Virus record (IMG/VR): IMGVR_UViG_3300025679_000219
Span: 1 to 38,693 of that record
Reading direction: 5' to 3' (one strand)
Origin: a virus
DNA: 38,693 bases
Shown: positions 37,805 to 38,693 of the stretch, one piece after another
Position numbering within the stretch: position 1 is the first letter of the stretch
Layout: each line of letters begins with the position of its first letter
Notes under the pieces: model-generated
Told to the model about the DNA's origin: nothing
The model's database searches: none
Seen by the model: the letters and a program-made list of their open reading frames with translations, nothing else
Made by a program: the position numbers and the translations under genes

Positions 37805-38693
37805 TTCGACTTTCCACGAGTTTGCAACCCAGATTTGGTATAAGGAAATCGAGACGCTTGAGCCTAAGTCAATTGACAGGTACACCGGTCTTTACCGCAA
37901 TTATATCAGGGACACATTCGCCAAGGTCCCCCTTGGACAGATCACATCACTTACGGTGAGGGAATGGATGCGAGGTCTTGAATCTCGCGGATCCACCGGC
38001 CAGACAATAAGAAGCGCGACGAGCCTCCTTGGTTCGATTTGCAACCTTGCTTTAAGTTACGACCTCATGCTTAAAAACCCTTGCGCGATGATAAAGCTCC
38101 CTAAAAAGTCGCCCAAGCGGGAACGTCAGATTCCGATTGACAAAGCCGAACACATTCTCAAATCCCTGATCGGAAGTGACCTAGCCGCTCCCGTGTTCTT
38201 TTGCCTCTTCTTGGGATTGAGGCGAGGCGAGATTCTTGGACTGCGCTGGCACGACCTTGACCGAATCCACGGCACTCTCAGTATCTCACGGCAACGCCAA
38301 TTCACCCGTGGAGGAGGTGCGAACGACAAGAGCCTCAAGACGGAAAGCTCTAAGCGGGTTCTGAGGTTGAGCCGTGGATTCGTCACGAGAATTGACGAAC
38401 TTGGCAATCTCGACTCTGAATTCATTTGCACTTTTGATGGTCGCCCGTGGGTGCCTAACAACGTGGGTCGCCAGTGGCGATATGTCCGAGGCAATTTTGA
38501 TCTTGAGGACTGGACGTTCCATGACCTGCGCCACGGGGCTGCCGGCTTGCTTTATGCGGCGGGCGCGGACATGCTAGAAATTAGCGCAATTTTAGGTCAC
38601 GCAAAACCAGACATGAGCCTTCTCTACACCTCTATCGACCAGGGCAAAACGGCGTCCGCACTTGCAAAACTTAGTAGCGCATTGGACAATTGA
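37665..38693 (+). CDS. int: Tyrosine integrase
   Basis: A 342-residue tyrosine recombinase that inserts and excises the phage at its attachment site. Residues 1-145 hold an AP2-like arm-binding start (RKDGRFMASCRQNGKKIYGYG) and the SAM-like core-binding domain. The catalytic domain shows Arg186 in LGLRRGE, Lys225 in KTESSKR, His286-Asp-Leu-Arg289 in FHDLRHGAA, His312 in LGHAKP and the nucleophile Tyr321 in LLYTSI. ATG 37665 has AAAGGA 9 bases upstream. Its TGA is the last base of the window, so any attachment site downstream is outside. Confidence 0.92.
   Translation: MATQRKDGRFMASCRQNGKKIYGYGLTIEEASAALKRRLAPTLSIDNSTFHEFATQIWYKEIETLEPKSIDRYTGLYRNYIRDTFAKVPLGQITSLTVREWMRGLESRGSTGQTIRSATSLLGSICNLALSYDLMLKNPCAMIKLPKKSPKRERQIPIDKAEHILKSLIGSDLAAPVFFCLFLGLRRGEILGLRWHDLDRIHGTLSISRQRQFTRGGGANDKSLKTESSKRVLRLSRGFVTRIDELGNLDSEFICTFDGRPWVPNNVGRQWRYVRGNFDLEDWTFHDLRHGAAGLLYAAGADMLEISAILGHAKPDMSLLYTSIDQGKTASALAKLSSALDN

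Noticed and set aside
38500-38693. Attachment site at the right edge
   Set aside because: The window ends at the integrase stop codon and no repeat with the left edge was seen, so no att core can be supported.

Overview
The window is most of a temperate tailed-phage genome (a prophage or an integrative phage contig). It has a siphovirus-like tail, a short tape measure, Mu-like head genes (DUF935-type portal and gpF-like minor head protein), a LexA/CI-type repressor, RecT recombination and a tyrosine integrase. Nearly every gene overlaps or abuts its neighbour, and no tRNA, rRNA, IS element or CRISPR array was seen. The host cannot be named. Start codons are a mix of ATG, GTG and an unusual number of TTG, and ribosome-binding sites are of the ordinary GGAG type. 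A BamE-like domain in one membrane protein hints weakly at a host with an outer membrane.

Layout. (1) 1-22741, all leftward, is the late region. In transcription order it holds: an unknown first gene; virion surface genes, including a clan GH-A type glycosidase; lysis (a DUF1906-type endolysin, a membrane/coiled-coil protein and a holin-like protein); terminase small and large subunits; portal and minor head protein; protease/scaffold, decoration and capsid proteins; connector and tail-completion genes; tail tube; a tail chaperone with a probable -1 frameshift; a BamE-like membrane protein; tape measure; and tail tip genes running off the left edge. Two intrinsic-terminator-like hairpins flank the capsid block. 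(2) 22922-24629, rightward, has three unknown genes, each preceded by an RNA hairpin just before its Shine-Dalgarno, plus a small helix-turn-helix protein. (3) 28107-24867, leftward early operon, holds a Cro-like protein, a small ORF, a zinc metallopeptidase, a nuclease-like protein, a replication initiator and a possible helicase loader. Within the initiator gene lie two clusters of an 11-bp repeat and a purine-rich heptamer tract, the plan of a lambda-type origin. (4) 28193-29681, rightward, holds the repressor and two small membrane proteins likely made in the lysogen. (5) 29693-30280, leftward, is a zinc-ribbon membrane protein. (6) 30469-38693, rightward, holds an SMC/Rad50-like ATPase, RecT, an MBL-fold hydrolase, many small cassettes with recurring junction sequences, an adenine methyltransferase, an excisionase-like protein and the integrase. 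The integrase stop codon is the last base of the window.

Control. Two near-identical consensus promoters (TTGACA, 18-bp spacer, TATAAT) drive the leftward early operon and the rightward recombination operon. Each carries the same operator-like sequence in its spacer, one a good palindrome and the other a single good half-site, so a single repressor could silence both. A second inverted-repeat family (ACCTGGTA / TACCAGGT) sits in the 22.75-kb and 30.3-kb divergent regions.

Gene-free stretches are all under 300 bases. The largest are 24630-24866 (two hairpins), 30281-30468 (promoter and operators), 8466-8652 (nested hairpins) and 22742-22921 (operator repeats and a leader hairpin).
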